The position numbers and the translations under genes were made by a program. Below are positions 35,690 through 49,100 of a stretch of 64,000 nucleotides of DNA, piece by piece; position 1 is the first letter of the stretch, and every line of letters begins with the position of its first letter. Source of the DNA: Asterias amurensis (taxonomy: Eukaryota; Echinodermata; Asteroidea; Forcipulatida; Asteriidae); contig NC_092648.1 in NCBI RefSeq assembly GCF_032118995.1, forward strand, positions 5,037,001 through 5,101,000, in the 5' to 3' direction. The notes beneath the pieces were generated by a model. That model did not search any database. It was not told the origin of the DNA and saw only the letters and a list, made by a program, of their open reading frames with translations.

Positions 35690-36720
35690 TGTACAAAGTT
35701 GCCCGCTACAGTCATAACCGAATCCTCAAAGTGTTTTTTTTATTTTTTTATTTGAACAACCACAATGCTTTATTGTGTTGTCTGTTTACGTTTTACATTG
35801 TCGTATAAAATGACCTCGTCCAATTTTAAAAATAACTCTTCTCTTGCACAAACATCCTCCGTTGATTGAGATGTGTTTTTTTATGATTTGCAAATTTATC
35901 CATACCTACAATATTTATAAATCAGCCACTGAAATGTCCATTATTTTCAAATACAAATGAGTGTTTCGATGTACAAACATTTCTATCTATATAGGCCTGT
36001 TGAAATGCACTTTAAGTATGAATAATCTTTTCGGTAACATTTGGGAATTTTTCTTTTATGTCACATGAGGCAATTTATAGGCAACCAGTTTCAGGCAATC
36101 TCCAAGAAGAGAATCAATTGGCACTTTGAATGTTCTCTTGTATATCGTAAAACATTTTCTGAAAAAATCACTTATGTGCTACCAAAGTACTCATGCACTG
36201 CAATTGGTTGCCTCCAAGTTGCCTGTAAAAGTTCCCTTACCAATTTTCATTCAGGGCTAACAATTATTTTGAGCAATTACGTCATCTTGAATGGAGGCTA
36301 CCACATTTTGAGCAAGTATACGTTTAATGCGAGTACTGTGAAGGAATGCCGATACGGATAGTCGTGTTTCAAAACAAAACTCTGTTGTTTCACGAGGCCC
36401 TTTTTGGTGTCTCCTTGCGTCTCCATTCAACAGGTGTTTTTTTCTTCCATGTCAAATGAGATTATTCGTGGCTCGCCAGTTGTCAAACCTTGAAATGACC
36501 ACATGCCCGTAATTGAAAATTTACGAGACGAGCAACACTTTGGACCACTTCACTTTTATTGGTTTGTGGCAATGCAATAAGACGTATCCCCCGGTTTTTG
36601 TTTACAAGGATTTCATTTCCATTTATTTAACTCTGGTTGTGAAGCCAAGGACTCTCAGAAAAGTGAACTTCATCGCTATATAATTATACAGCGATGTTGC
36701 CAAGAACTCCATGGAGAGAA
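35690..36720. other. No gene recognised
   Basis: AT-rich intergenic sequence between the SLC10-like gene and FSIP1. A plus-strand frame at 36041-36361 has no recognised domain. Confidence 0.4.
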
Positions 36721-36776
36721 CGAATAAAGTTTTAACTTTTGCTTAGCAAAGAAGTTTGTCACCAAGCAGTATCTGC

Positions 36777-37153
36777 TTAAAGACACTGTGGACACTATTG
36801 GTAATTGTCAAAAACTAGTCTTCACAGTTGGTGTATCTAAACATATCATACATAATATAACAAACCCGAGCTCAATCGGTCGTCGAAGTTGCAAAATATT
36901 AATGAAAGAAAAAAAAAACACCTTTGTCGCACCATGGTCACACGAAGTTGTGTGCTTACAGATGCTTGATTTCGAAACCTCAAATTCTAAATCTGAGATA
37001 TCGAAATCGAATTCGTGGAAAATTACTGGTTTCTCGAAAACTACGTCACTTCAGAGGGAGCTGTTTCTCACAATGTTTTATACTATCAACCTCTCCCCAA
37101 GTAAGGTTTTATGATAATAATTATTTTGAGTAATTACTAATAGTATCCACTGA
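36777..37153 (+). mobile_element. TTAA-flanked MITE, copy 7
   Basis: The left end TTAAAGACACTGTGGACAC has an extra TG; the right end is CTAATAGTATCCACTG and lacks the TTAA. It follows directly on a GCTTAGCAAAGAAGTTTG fragment of the GGGCCCAATTTCAT MITE (about 36739-36776). Confidence 0.75.
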
Positions 37154-37270
37154 TGAAATTAGCCAGTCATTTTCAGAACTGTTGTTTTTTGGCACTTTAA
37201 ATTTATACATCTCATTATTAGACAATGTGTGCATCAAGAAAAGTATATAGGCCTACACCATGGATAAGGA

Positions 37271-37358
37271 AGAAAAACAGTGAAAAACAGTGAAAAACAG
37301 TGAAAAACAGTGAAAAACAGTGAAAAACAGTGAAAAACAGTGAAAAACAGTGAAAAAC
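37271..37358 (+). repeat. 10-bp microsatellite-like array
   Basis: About nine perfect copies of CAGTGAAAAA. The minus strand reads as a repeated FTVFHCFSLF frame, which is a by-product. Confidence 0.95.
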
Positions 37359-37855
37359 GCACCAGAATTCGCACGAAGTTCAAACTTACACATATAAAGT
37401 CCATTGGGTGGTGAGAACCGCACACAGGATGTTGTTGCACTCTGCACTGGGTCTCTCTCTATGCCACAACTGAACTGCCCCCGTTTCGCCGAGTTCGGTT
37501 TTTATTTAATTTCTTAATCTCATCTAAATCTTATCTGGAATAAGTTAAGCTCCTGCATGATTATTGCGTATAATCCTCATATCTCTATTTATGAAAACAC
37601 AAGGTTTGATAGTATTAGGCCTACCTTTTACCACACGACCCCCAAAATGGCGAGACCAATGCAGAGGAGGGGTTGTTAAACTATTTGATCAAATTTTTAA
37701 GCACTGTTGTAGTTTGGTGCCTAGATTTGAGCTGTGAAGAAAACAACCCCAATGCCACATTGATACCCGTTCAAACCAACACTAGGGTGAAGTACGGGTC
37801 ATATTTTCTTTGTTAAAAAACTGGGTTGCATATTTATTTTGGCCCACGTGCTGCT

Positions 37856-38033
37856 GGGGCCAATTCATATAGCTCTTTAAACAGAAAATACTGCTTGACA
37901 AATTTCTTTGCAAAGCAATTAAGTTGGTCACAACGCAACAATGTAGGAATGTATGTTGCCTATTTCTGTTAAGCAATACCTTTCTGTGTTTAGCAAATTG
38001 TGGTGTGCTTACAGGCTTTATGAAATTGAGCCC
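37856..38033 (+). mobile_element. Palindromic MITE of the GGGCCCAATTTCAT family
   Basis: GGGGCCAATTCATATAGCTC to GGCTTTATGAAATTGAGCCC; inverted ends. Confidence 0.7.
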
Positions 38034-38517
38034 ACTCATCGTTTTGGTTTTTGTTTTGTTCTGCTGTGGATCAGTTTATTTCCTTCCAGTAAAATGCCAC
38101 AGACGTATATTTAAAGATGTACATGTACGTTGTTGTTCACTATGGGTATTCGCCTATTTAATTATGGGCAGTGGCTTGGGGGCACTTGGACCATATTGCC
38201 CCTCCCTCTTGTCCCTCGCCACGACAAGAATGCAGTCACTCGGAATGAACATTCATTCAGCATTCTGTCTGGGGTATAATACAGCTATTCGTTTAAAATA
38301 TACACGTACAACCTATACATTTCTTATAATGAGATCCAAGCTATTTTCATTGTAGAACTAACTTGAATGTTTCCGATCTAACATTCTCGTGTGAGATAAT
38401 GGTGGGGTCTGAGAAGGATGGCTGCCGCTAGGCCTAGCTTAAATTTGATTTCGTCAAACCATGGAGGTGAGTCAAACTCGATTGAAGTAATACCAAATTA
38501 CCTTGTCCCGAATGCAC

Positions 38518-38678
38518 AGCCTGTAATAAGCACACAAACCGTTGCTAAGCACAGAAAAATAGTTTCTATAGTAGCCTAGCAGAAAAAAAATTATCAGCCA
38601 AAAGGCCTAAGTTAGCATTGATTTGACTCGTGCCCCACTCATCTTTTTTTTAGCAAAGAAGTTTGTGAAATTGGGCCC
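38518..38678 (-). mobile_element. Partial MITE of the GGGCCCAATTTCAT family
   Basis: The right end GTTTGTGAAATTGGGCCC is clear; the left end is eroded (CCTGTAATAAGCACAC). It lies about 150 bp upstream of the FSIP1 promoter motifs. Confidence 0.6.
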
Positions 38679-38825
38679 GACTGGAGTAGGCTTACCATTT
38701 TGGTGCTCTGCACGAGAGACTACGAAACTCTAATACAGTCCCGCGAAAGACATTGAACGACTTGTACACAAGTCTAGAGCTATTTAGCTGCGAACTTTGT
38801 CATCCCAGCATGCATTGCGATAAAG

Positions 38826-38858
38826 CAAGATGGCGGCGCGTTGTGGTTGTCTAGGAAC
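38826..38858 (+). promoter_or_regulatory. Probable FSIP1 core promoter: YY1-like and RFX X-box-like sites
   Basis: CAAGATGGCGGC (38826-38837) matches the YY1 motif common just after transcription start sites. GTTGTCTAGGAAC (38846-38858) fits the X-box rule RYYNYY-N1-3-RRNRAC with a one-base spacer. RFX factors drive cilium and flagellum genes, which suits FSIP1. Position and function are inferred from motifs and from the donor-bounded exon that follows. Confidence 0.5.
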
Positions 38859-38938
38859 CGTCAATCGTACGAATAGAGGCAGTTGAATTTGGGCTGAAAA
38901 TTCATCATTTTGTCGAATTTGTTTGCGTTTATTAAATG
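38838..38938 (+). other. FSIP1: Probable non-coding first exon of FSIP1
   Basis: An exon-like segment ends at the strong donor AAATG|GTGAGTG (38939). The next acceptor on this strand that makes sense is CATACAG at 40115, eleven bases before the FSIP1 ATG. The transcription start is not fixed by the sequence. Confidence 0.5.
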
Positions 38939-40125
38939 GTGAGTGATAAAAGGGGGTATTTAGAAACATATTGGTTACGAGATTACTTCCAATCCGTTGG
39001 TGTCGCCTGTTGGAACAGTGTATTTTTAAACCGTTCTCGAACGCGATCGACCGATTTCTCCACGATCAATCTTACGAACTTTAGAAAGTTTAGTTGCGAT
39101 GATCGTAAGTTTTTTCAAAAAAGAATGTTCTGTTAAAGGGAATAGTAGTGTTAGTAATATTGTATTTAAATGTCAACATCTGTGGATAAACCCTTTCTAA
39201 TTTCAGTTACTAAGCCCAAGTTATTACACCAAAGTGTTGTTATTATTAATTAAAGCTTTTTTTTCTGACACTACTCTAGTGACACAGCAGTGGTGACACT
39301 GACACAGTAAAAGTGACAGATACTTTCTTAACATTTTATTTATAAATATATGTTCTACTCTTCTCACATTTACATTCAATTCAACAATATTAAATAAATT
39401 AAAACAATCTAAAATCAAATCAAATGGCATTAACATTCTACAAAAACATGACTTTGTTTTGTTCTTTGCAAATGAAATTATTATCTCATTTTTTAAAAGT
39501 GGATTAACCAACCAAGATAAATGCAATGGTTGTTTTTTATTTGTTTATTATGAATACGATGTTTGAAAATCAATGCACCTTCAGTGTTCAGCTCTCCAGT
39601 CATATTCATAATTAACAATAACATTGTAGACTGGCGACTACCAACTCTTGGACAAGTTCAAATCTGGCCAACCAAGCTAATCGCTGATTTCACAGTGACT
39701 AGAATATCATTGCCATCTTGTTCCTGAATGAAAATCACTGCTCTCTAGCATTGCAAAGGTTATGGGTTTGTATCCCTCCCGTCCTGTGAGATTTGCCTTG
39801 ATCTTGATTAAATAATTTAGCAGTTTTTTTCTAGGAACAACACTCAATGTAGGCCTGTGGATTTTTTTACAGAACTCAGGAAACACATTTTTGTTTATAA
39901 TCATAGATGTTAACCAATATTTGTATGAGAAAAATTGGCTGTCGCCAGCTCGGCATTTCTATTCTTTAGGGGGAGCTTTGCCAAGTATCGGGAGGATCCT
40001 CTAAGTCTAAATGAACAAATAAACAAACAGACAAATTGTTTACCTTGTCTTTGATACAGCCAGTTTCTTTGTCACTATCAGTATAATGAACTCCTTTTTC
40101 TCTTCCCTCATACAGAATTCTAGCA

Positions 40126-43100
40126 ATGGACATCACCAAGGGTAACCTAGATGAGATTTCTCGTCCAGCGAGCAACCATCGCAACCACCACAGACCAGGT
40201 AGTCGTGTCTCACTAAAGGCACCATCGTCTGCAGGGAGCGCACGGCATGGGATCGACATCAACAACTCCCTTGAGATATTACCCCCTGAATGTCCTATTG
40301 TGGATCAACAGGTTAGAAGCAAATCAAATACAGTTAGAAATGTAATGTAAGGCATGAACATTTTAAAGGCCATAGCGGCCACAATCAGCTTGTACTAAAA
40401 TGCTCATAAGGTCCACAAACCGTCGGAAGGTTTAAAAGCAGTGGACACTATTGGTAATTACTCAAAATAATTATCATTATAAAACCTCACTTGGTAACAA
40501 GTAATGGGGAGGGGTTGATAGTATAAAACATTGTGAGAAACGGCTCCCTCTGAAGTGACGTAGTTTTTCAAGAAAGAAGTAATTTTCCACGAATTTGATT
40601 TTGAGACCTCAAGTTTAGAATTTGAGGTCTCGAAATTTGAAAGCACACAACTTCGTGTGACAAGGGTGTTTTTTCCTTTCATAGTTATCTCGCAACTCCG
40701 ACGACCAATCAAGCTCAAATTTTTACAGGTTTGTTATTTTATGCATATGTTGAGATATACCAAGTGAGAATACTGGTCTTTGACAATTACCAATAGTGTC
40801 CACTGTCTTTAACCTATTTCTATGACAAGTTCTTTCTACTTCCTACAGGTTTTTGATCTGGAGGTCGTGGAGCTGTTTTCTTCTGATAGCGACAGTGAAT
40901 GCGGTGACAACAGCAATTCTGATATCAATGAAGGTACAATGCAAATTATTATTTCATTTTCTTGGAAGCAAATTCAATTTGGCCCAAATGATAGTTTGCT
41001 TAATCACTGGGTCAGACATTTCAATCTTAAGACTCCAAGGAGGATATTGGAGGATTGAGGTCACCTGTAGGCAAGTGGTCCAGAAGCATTACGGCAGTAA
41101 CGCTTCTCAGATTCAAATTTGTGCCATAAAAACTAACATCTTTTTACATAAACACATTTCTTGAAAGTGAAATGTTTCTACCAAACGCTGCTGTACTCTT
41201 CTAACCAAAGATTTTTTATTGCTATTGATTGTAAGAGTAATACCTTCCTTTTAACACAAGTCACAATATCTAACCATGCATCTTTACTATGTCTCTGTAT
41301 GCAAATTATTCCTATCTATAGACAATAGTATGCCACACACCAACTCAAACACTCACAACAACAATGGTTCGAAGGAACACCCAAAGAGTGATAAAGACTC
41401 CCCTGAAGTCTCCTCAGCTAGATCCGACCCTTTGGATGAGATACAAGATCCTAAGGTCCGAGAAGGGATGAGGAAGATGCAACAGCTTGATCGGATCCTG
41501 GCCAAGAGAGTTATCAAGGTATGTAAAGAGTGTATTTACAATATTTATGATCATTGTTCTTGGAGTTTAATTTATAGCCTAAATATTAATGTTGGTGTAA
41601 ATATATCAAGCAGTCAAGCTCACTGGACTTGAGGTCTGAGAGGGGGTTCTCCCCAGTGTTCCTTTTTTGATTGGCTGCATATTGCGCCACAGAACCTTGT
41701 AAATGATTACATGGTGCTATGTTCAGAAAAGAGGTCTCAATACTGAATGTAGGCGCCATGGGCGTTACTGAGTGACAAATATGAGCGCTATGTACATGTA
41801 AGATACCAATATTGCTATTATTATAAACAAAATGTTAACTTGATTTGAATGTACACAAAGCCAACTGTAGACATTTCCACCTCTTGACCAAACTGAGTTC
41901 CTGTTTATTTTTTAGTTACGTTTTGTAAAGCTGTTGACTCACTTTCTAGAGTTACTCATTACTCATTACAAAATCACTTCCACCTCTTGCCCATTCTGAG
42001 TGGGCAGTGTTGACTTAAAAAGTTACATCAGTGCTTTTCATGAAGCTGTTTCAAGACTCAATTTCTTATTCTTATGCATAACTCATAACTCATTACTCAT
42101 GATGTGTCTAGGAGAAGGAGGTGAAGCGGCAGAGGTTGAAAGCCCACAAGGATCTCGAGAGAGAGTTACAGGGTCTGAAGCCAGAGGGGCGCGACGAGCA
42201 GAGAGAGGTGACTGAGAATACCTGTCGCTTTCTAGCTCTGGTACCTCCCCCAAGTCACAGTGAAGGTAAGACTAGAGGTGCAGTCAAGATCATATGACTA
42301 AAAAGAGCGATCAAATTTGGTGCGTCTGTGGCATGCGTAATTGGCGCCTGCCGGAGACATACTTGACACGCAAACGTCCACATCTTGTTTTTTTTTTAAA
42401 TAAACTGCGTTTAAAGTTTGCAGAGTTTTTTAATTTGGGGTATCTAGAATGTACCCAAAGACACCTCTGGTGGTGTTCAAGTCCATCCTTGCCTGTGCAC
42501 ACTTTATTGAACCACTGGTTCCGCTCCCACCACCGAGTGCTGCTGCTTCGAGTTCAGACATCACAACCTGATCATTCTCGGATGTTGTCTACCCAGCGCA
42601 TCTTTGGTCGTCCCACGCGGTGAAGCAATGTGGTTCTGAAAATGGATACGCCCCAGACTTGCACGGTATATGCCAAATACAATAAGTGATTTTTGTTTGT
42701 TTGTTGTTCAGGTGTTGGGATTGAAGAGGAGCTGCTGGATCCTGTGTTCCAGACTCAGCCAGCTGAGATAGATTCTGCTCGGAGCGCTGCCGACTCCGTT
42801 AATACAAACCAAGGAAGCAAAGGGGGTAAGTGGCTTAATATTGATGGACATCATAATTCTCTTGGGGTTTTCCTCCCACATCTAAAACAGTTAAACTTCC
42901 GTCTGTGTTGTTTCTCCATTTGGTTCTGGGCTAGTACAAGTATTAAGTTTGCCTCTCGTTGGGTCATTGGCTTCACAGCCAGAATAAATGACACTAAATG
43001 GAAATCAAATTTCATTAACATAGCGCCGGTATCTCCCAATTGTGACGCTTATGGCATTTGAACATTACAACCCCCAAAACGGTGCCACTTATTTATACCC

Positions 43101-46100
43101 TGAAACCATCTCAGCACCCTGGGGAGTATAGCTTATGCTGCCAAATATGTAGCGCATCAGCCTAAAGGCCCGGTCCCATTGCAGCGATAACGAGAACGAT
43201 AACGATATCGACGCAAAGAGACGCATTCTACGTTCTCTTTGCGTCATGATCGTTATCGTTCTCGTTATTGCTGCAGTGTGACTCTGCCTTAAATCAGTCA
43301 CAAGAACCATCTTTGTCCTCACAGGTACCCATTGACCCCTGGGTGAAGAGACAATTACAGTTTTATTGCAAAATGATGCAAGTGTCATGACCTGGTGTGA
43401 ACCCACACCCCTATGACTTAGTAACAGATCTTAATCGGATCCACAATCAGAACCATAGTTCAGGACTATGTGTTTACATGCTGAACATTGGCATATTTTT
43501 TCACTATTTTCTCCTGAAAATTCAGCCCCAAATTTCCGCATGTTCATTGTTTCTCGTATAACGGTTTGAATACACAAACATTAACACTCATTGCGACTCT
43601 GTCAGCACTACCAACCCTGTGTAGTACCTTTAAATTCAGCTTTCTATTGTTCATTTGATATTACTAGGTTCTGGTTCCCAGCCTGGTAACAACACAAACA
43701 GGAGCAGCCAGGCAGAAGGTGGTGGTGAACATGCTGGCGATGCAAAGACCAAACGGAGAAGAAAAGGAGGGTCAAAGGGCAAAGGTCAAGATGGGAAACA
43801 TGCAGGAGATAATGACTTTATTCAGAGGAATATAGATGTAGGTTTTCAGAATGTTGTTTATTTGTGGGACATTGCCCCAGAATATGATCACGAGGTGAAA
43901 TATGAACTATTCCCATTTCACAGGCTAAAACCAGGTGAAATGAAAAAAAAAGTTTTCACTAAGTGATCCTATAGTCTGCCAAAGTGCATGAATGAAATGC
44001 ATTTCGAAATTTGTTTTTTAACACTCACACATGAGTTATTTTTAGGCTGTTTTTTGGTATCTAGGGTTTTCTATCTAGTGGCTTGTCTTAAGATTGATCT
44101 TAACTACAAATCAATCTTAATTGCTTAGCAAAGTGTGATGTCACAACACGAACCACTATGGCAATACAGACAACTCAATTTATAATGAGTCTTAGTGCTT
44201 GGTGAAATTGAACCCTGGACTCAAACTCTGTTATTTCTGATCAGCAGAGTGTTGGTTCGCATCCTGGTCTTTACACTTGTGTTCTTTTCTCAAGAAACAC
44301 CAAATAGACACAGCAACTTGTGCACCCCACAGTGTGGACCACCTTTCAACAAAATTTCAGTTTAAGTAAAAACAACAAGTTTTTTGTTCAGAAATTTTGT
44401 GCAAGATCATATTGGGTTAGTTTTCGATTAAAGAATGAGATTTGTGACCGAAAAAGAAATGATATTTTAAAATAATAATAATATTGAATAATAATATCGA
44501 AGTCTCATATAGCGCACGTATCTACCAAACAAGGTACTCAAGGCGCTGAGTATATACAATCGTTCAGAAAGATAGGATATTGCAGTGATGAATTCTGAGA
44601 CCCTGTTATTTAGCACCTTATAAGGGTTTACAAGGTGCTACGGCACATACAGCAGCCACAGCCAGGAACACCGGGGCGAACCCCTTCTCTTTTCGATAAG
44701 TGTACTGGGTTCTTTTACATGCGTTACACAACACATTGGACCAACTGCTTTACGTCCCATCCGAAGGACGAAGCAATGGTTAAGTGTCTTGCTTAAGGAC
44801 ACAAGTGTCACGACTCAGGATTCGAACCCACACTCTGCTGATCAGAAACACCAGAGTGGATTCGGTGCTCTTAACAGCTCGGCCACGACACTTCCACAGA
44901 ATGACTTGAGCTTCTCTTTCTTGGTTTTTGATTCTTTCTGTAGTTGGCCACTGATGCAGGGAATGTGATTGCAATGACCGATGATGAGAAAAAGCGTCTT
45001 GAAGAACTACTGCAAGATGTTGAGATGCTGGTTGATGATAATGAAAAGGTAATAATTGAATCTATGATTAAAGGCAACCATTCAAAAAATATTTAATGGC
45101 CTGATGTTTCGACCCTTGCACAGTCATAATTTCTCAAAGACTGAACGACAGCACAGCAAACCTGAACAGATTACTAAGTGTAACATAAGCAGTGAAGTGG
45201 AAATATGAATAGAGAGAGGGAGGGTCAGAAAGAAGACAGAACCAAGCAAGGGGTAAACAATGAATAGGGAGACAAAACTAAGTCAATTGACACATATAGC
45301 AAGAGAGTTCTCTACACAACAACTACCTGGCAAACCAAGTATGTATTGATACCTCACCATGCAATACCTCAAATCCCATCAACAATGACTGGTTACCAAT
45401 TCCTTGTTGTGTTTGCTAAGCAATGACAGAAATAATATTGTCTAGAAATACTAAAGAATTCTAAACAAAGTTTCTTCCGATTTCACCCTCAGATGGAGAA
45501 CACTAGAGGCATGAATGCCCTTCAAGTATCGGCTGGGTTTGGGTACATACCTGATGCTACAGAGCAACAGGCTCTTCAAGATATTGATAATAAACTCAAG
45601 GCACTGCTACCTGCACAAGACTTTGAGCGAATCAGCACAACTCCATCCCAGGTAGGCACAGTTCACCATAAGATCTTAAGGTCAACCTCGTCCCCAAGGG
45701 TGATCGATCTCGCCGTAAAATTTTTTAACCCAGCGTGTGCTGCTTGCATACTCTTAACCCATGCTATTGGTTAATTAAAATGTGCCATCTGGATACCTGT
45801 TTGGTAGCTGTGAGCTCATAGCCCTGTAGAGTTTTTCGATACAAATGCAAGGGGTCTATTGATACAGTTTCAGCACATACAAGCTTGTGCGCGGAGTGCC
45901 AATGAAACTAAGGTGCATTTCCATGCGATTCAGCGCAAAGTACACACACTAGTTGTACACGATGCATGCTGGTTATGGCGCCATTTATTCCCTAGTTTCC
46001 AGAGCCAATCTGTATATTACTCACAATACAAGTGATCAGGTTTTGACCAATCAGAGTCGTGTAAAGTGCATTGATACTGCTGTTGTAAAATGCCCTATAA

Positions 46101-49100
46101 AGGAACTAGTTATTATTTAAAGATAGAAAAGATTTCGAGGTTTTTTTCTCATTCCATTGTTTTTTTGTGTGTTTTGTTTTTCAAATTTAGGAGAGGAGCT
46201 ATTTCTACAAGGACATTGACCTTGGTGAGAAGATCCTACGAGATGCTAAGGGTGAGAGACTGCAGCAGGACCGACTGAAGATTATTGAAGATGAACTGAC
46301 GACCCTTGAAAACCGTGTAGAAAATGAGGTGAGTGAGAATAAAATATTTGCGAGTTAGATTTTAATAACATGTGGTACAAGGGTTGTGAAACTAGAATAA
46401 CAAATCCTAGAGATAGACATAGACCGGGGATGAAGTTTGTAATGAAAGTGTGTCATGGTCGAGGGGTTCAAATCCCAGTCATAACACCTGTGTCCTTAAG
46501 CAATAATTATAGACTCATGTACTTCCTTATTTTTATGGCTCCTTTGAGGTTCCTGGTTTCACTATAGTTCTGTGCAATATTCAAATAACTGTATTCTTCT
46601 TGGCTGTGTAGGTCTAAAAGTATTTAGGTATAAGGAAGAATTAGGGGGAAGATAATTTGGCCTCGTACCTTTTTGAAAGGAGCGAGGATGTGTGGTCGTT
46701 TCTGGTTGATAAATTTTTTATACAAATTTGTTGCCAGGCTCTTTTTGGAATTTTAATGAATTTTCTATAGATTTTATGTACATTTATATTTGATTTGGTA
46801 TTTGATGTGCTATTTTCAAAAATTTTATGACGTTTTTTATTGTCTGGATCGCCTTTAGATAGTGATTATTTTCGCTTTTTGGTTACACGAAAGGCTTGTT
46901 CTCTATGTTGTTATATTTTTATTACCTTTTCTTTGTATGTACTGTTTGCCTGGAAATAAATAAATAAATAAATAAATAAATAGAGGCTTCTCTTTACCCA
47001 GGGGTGGAAATGGGTACCTGCGAGGGTATAGGTTGATATTGTGTTTGAAAAGCCTTTAGAGCGCCGCGACAGCAAATTAATATATATATTTATTGTTTAT
47101 TAAACACAAACAGTTGGTGACTCTGCAACTTATAAATGTTATGTTTTATAATTACATTGTGTCGTCTTGGACATCAATATTTTCTAATTTAGCAGACGAC
47201 TGAGCCGTCTGTGGAAGTCCTGCCAACATTTGACCTTAGTTTTCAAGTGGCAAGCGAAAGTACCACAGCGCTCCAATGGCCTTGGTTAGGGCTACCACAA
47301 GTGTAAAGAACTGGTACAAACAGGGTAGCCAATCAAATGCACCCAAACAGATTTGTGGCTGTTTGCTGTCTTTTACGTGACCACGCAAAAGCTTTCCTAG
47401 AATCCCGCGACTTAATACACTGTAGAACATCTGTCAGAAAACCACAAGATTTGGCAAGTTTGTCAACAGTTTCTCCTTCTTTGATATTTGTCTTTTACTA
47501 GATCTACAAGTCTCCTCGTATGTCCCAAGAGAACCTGTCTGATCTGCTGGAGCAGTGTTCAGAGCTGAGCTCTAGGGCGGCAACAGAGACGGATTCAATC
47601 CTTCAGGTTTCACCACGGTCTGGCCGAGCCTTGTCTGCAGTCGACGAGGAAGATTATGATGCACAGGTGAGCTCTTGACTATGGAAGTCAATTATTTGGT
47701 AATACGTCACCGTCATATTAATTGGACAGAGGTCAGCGATCATAAAAAAGTAACACGTTGTTTGGCAGGCCTCATACCACAATACTTCATGGAGGCAAGG
47801 AAGGCGATTGTCTCCATGCCGCCTGGTCAATGCCTTTGTGCCCTTGAAATGCTCCAGTAGGATTTCCTCATGGGGTGTCCTTTACCAAGGAGAAAATGCC
47901 TTGGTGCCCTTGCCCTTTCAAAAACGAAGCATACAGGCCTGGTTTGGCATGTTCCACACCCTTGAGGGAACAACATACCCCATCACTTGGGGAACTTTAT
48001 TGGCTACTGATTACAGAAAGGATTCATAGACCCCTGCATGTGACGTAAAACTCTCCAAAAGCGAATTAGACGATAGCTGTTCTTTGTGCTTAAAAATGTG
48101 CGCGTGACCTCAGCGTCCTTGTACATTTCGTGTATGCAAGACATCTATTGGATCGAAGGGACTTCTCGTTACAAACTTCACTACCACAGAGTGAGTTATT
48201 AATTGGTCTTAACGTTTCACCAAGCTTGCTCTAGTCATCATCATGTGACTGTCTCTCATTGTTTGTTTTTATGTTCCAGGAGGAAACTCCAAGACTATCA
48301 GATGATACACTGCAGAGACTCTTGGCCGAAGCCAGGGAATCTTGTCTATCGGAAAGTCGACTCAGCGACCTCACCCCTGTGAGTTCACTGGACACACAGC
48401 AGATGACTGCTAGGTCAGAGGACAGCAACCCATCATGTAAGTACCTGTGTGTCAACACCTTGTAAAAAAGAATGTAGTGCGTAAAGTGCTCGCTTTTCAC
48501 CAATGTGGCCCTGGTTTGATTCCTGGCCAAGGCCGTATGTGACTAGAGTCATGCATTGGTTCTCTGACACGACACAAACGAGTTTTGAGCTGTTCTTCAT
48601 GTTTATATCTGTGTCTTGATGTGGCTGGCTGCTGTAGGCGCCCTGGCATGCCAGCAGCTTGAACACGTTGTAGCAGCATCCTTCGCAATTGAGCTTCTCA
48701 GCTGCAAATAAGGATGATTTAATAATAGCCTGCTCAGTTATTATTATTGTTATTTTATTTCAACAGATGCAGTGGTCTCCCAAAGCTCCATCAGAGAGTT
48801 GCTTAGAAACCCAAGGGCTACATCCACTGCCGTTTCTACAACCGGTCTGATCATGGACATCGCCGGAAGGAACCCAGACGCAGAGGAGGAGAATGACATT
48901 ATGAGAAGGTCAATGGAGGAGGATGCATCCAGAGTACAGAACGGCATCGGCAATGGTTACAGTGAGCCAGCCGAGGGTCTTGGGTTTGGTGCTTATCCAG
49001 ACAGACCCTCTAGTAGAAATGGCGACAGGAAGCAGGTGGTGACTGAGAAGCTATGGGAGGCTTCTTCAGCACCTCGACATTCCCTGCAGTCGCCACAGCC

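Noticed and set aside
37271-37358. CRISPR-like regular repeats
   Set aside because: Direct 10-bp tandem repeats without spacers; this is a microsatellite in an animal genome.
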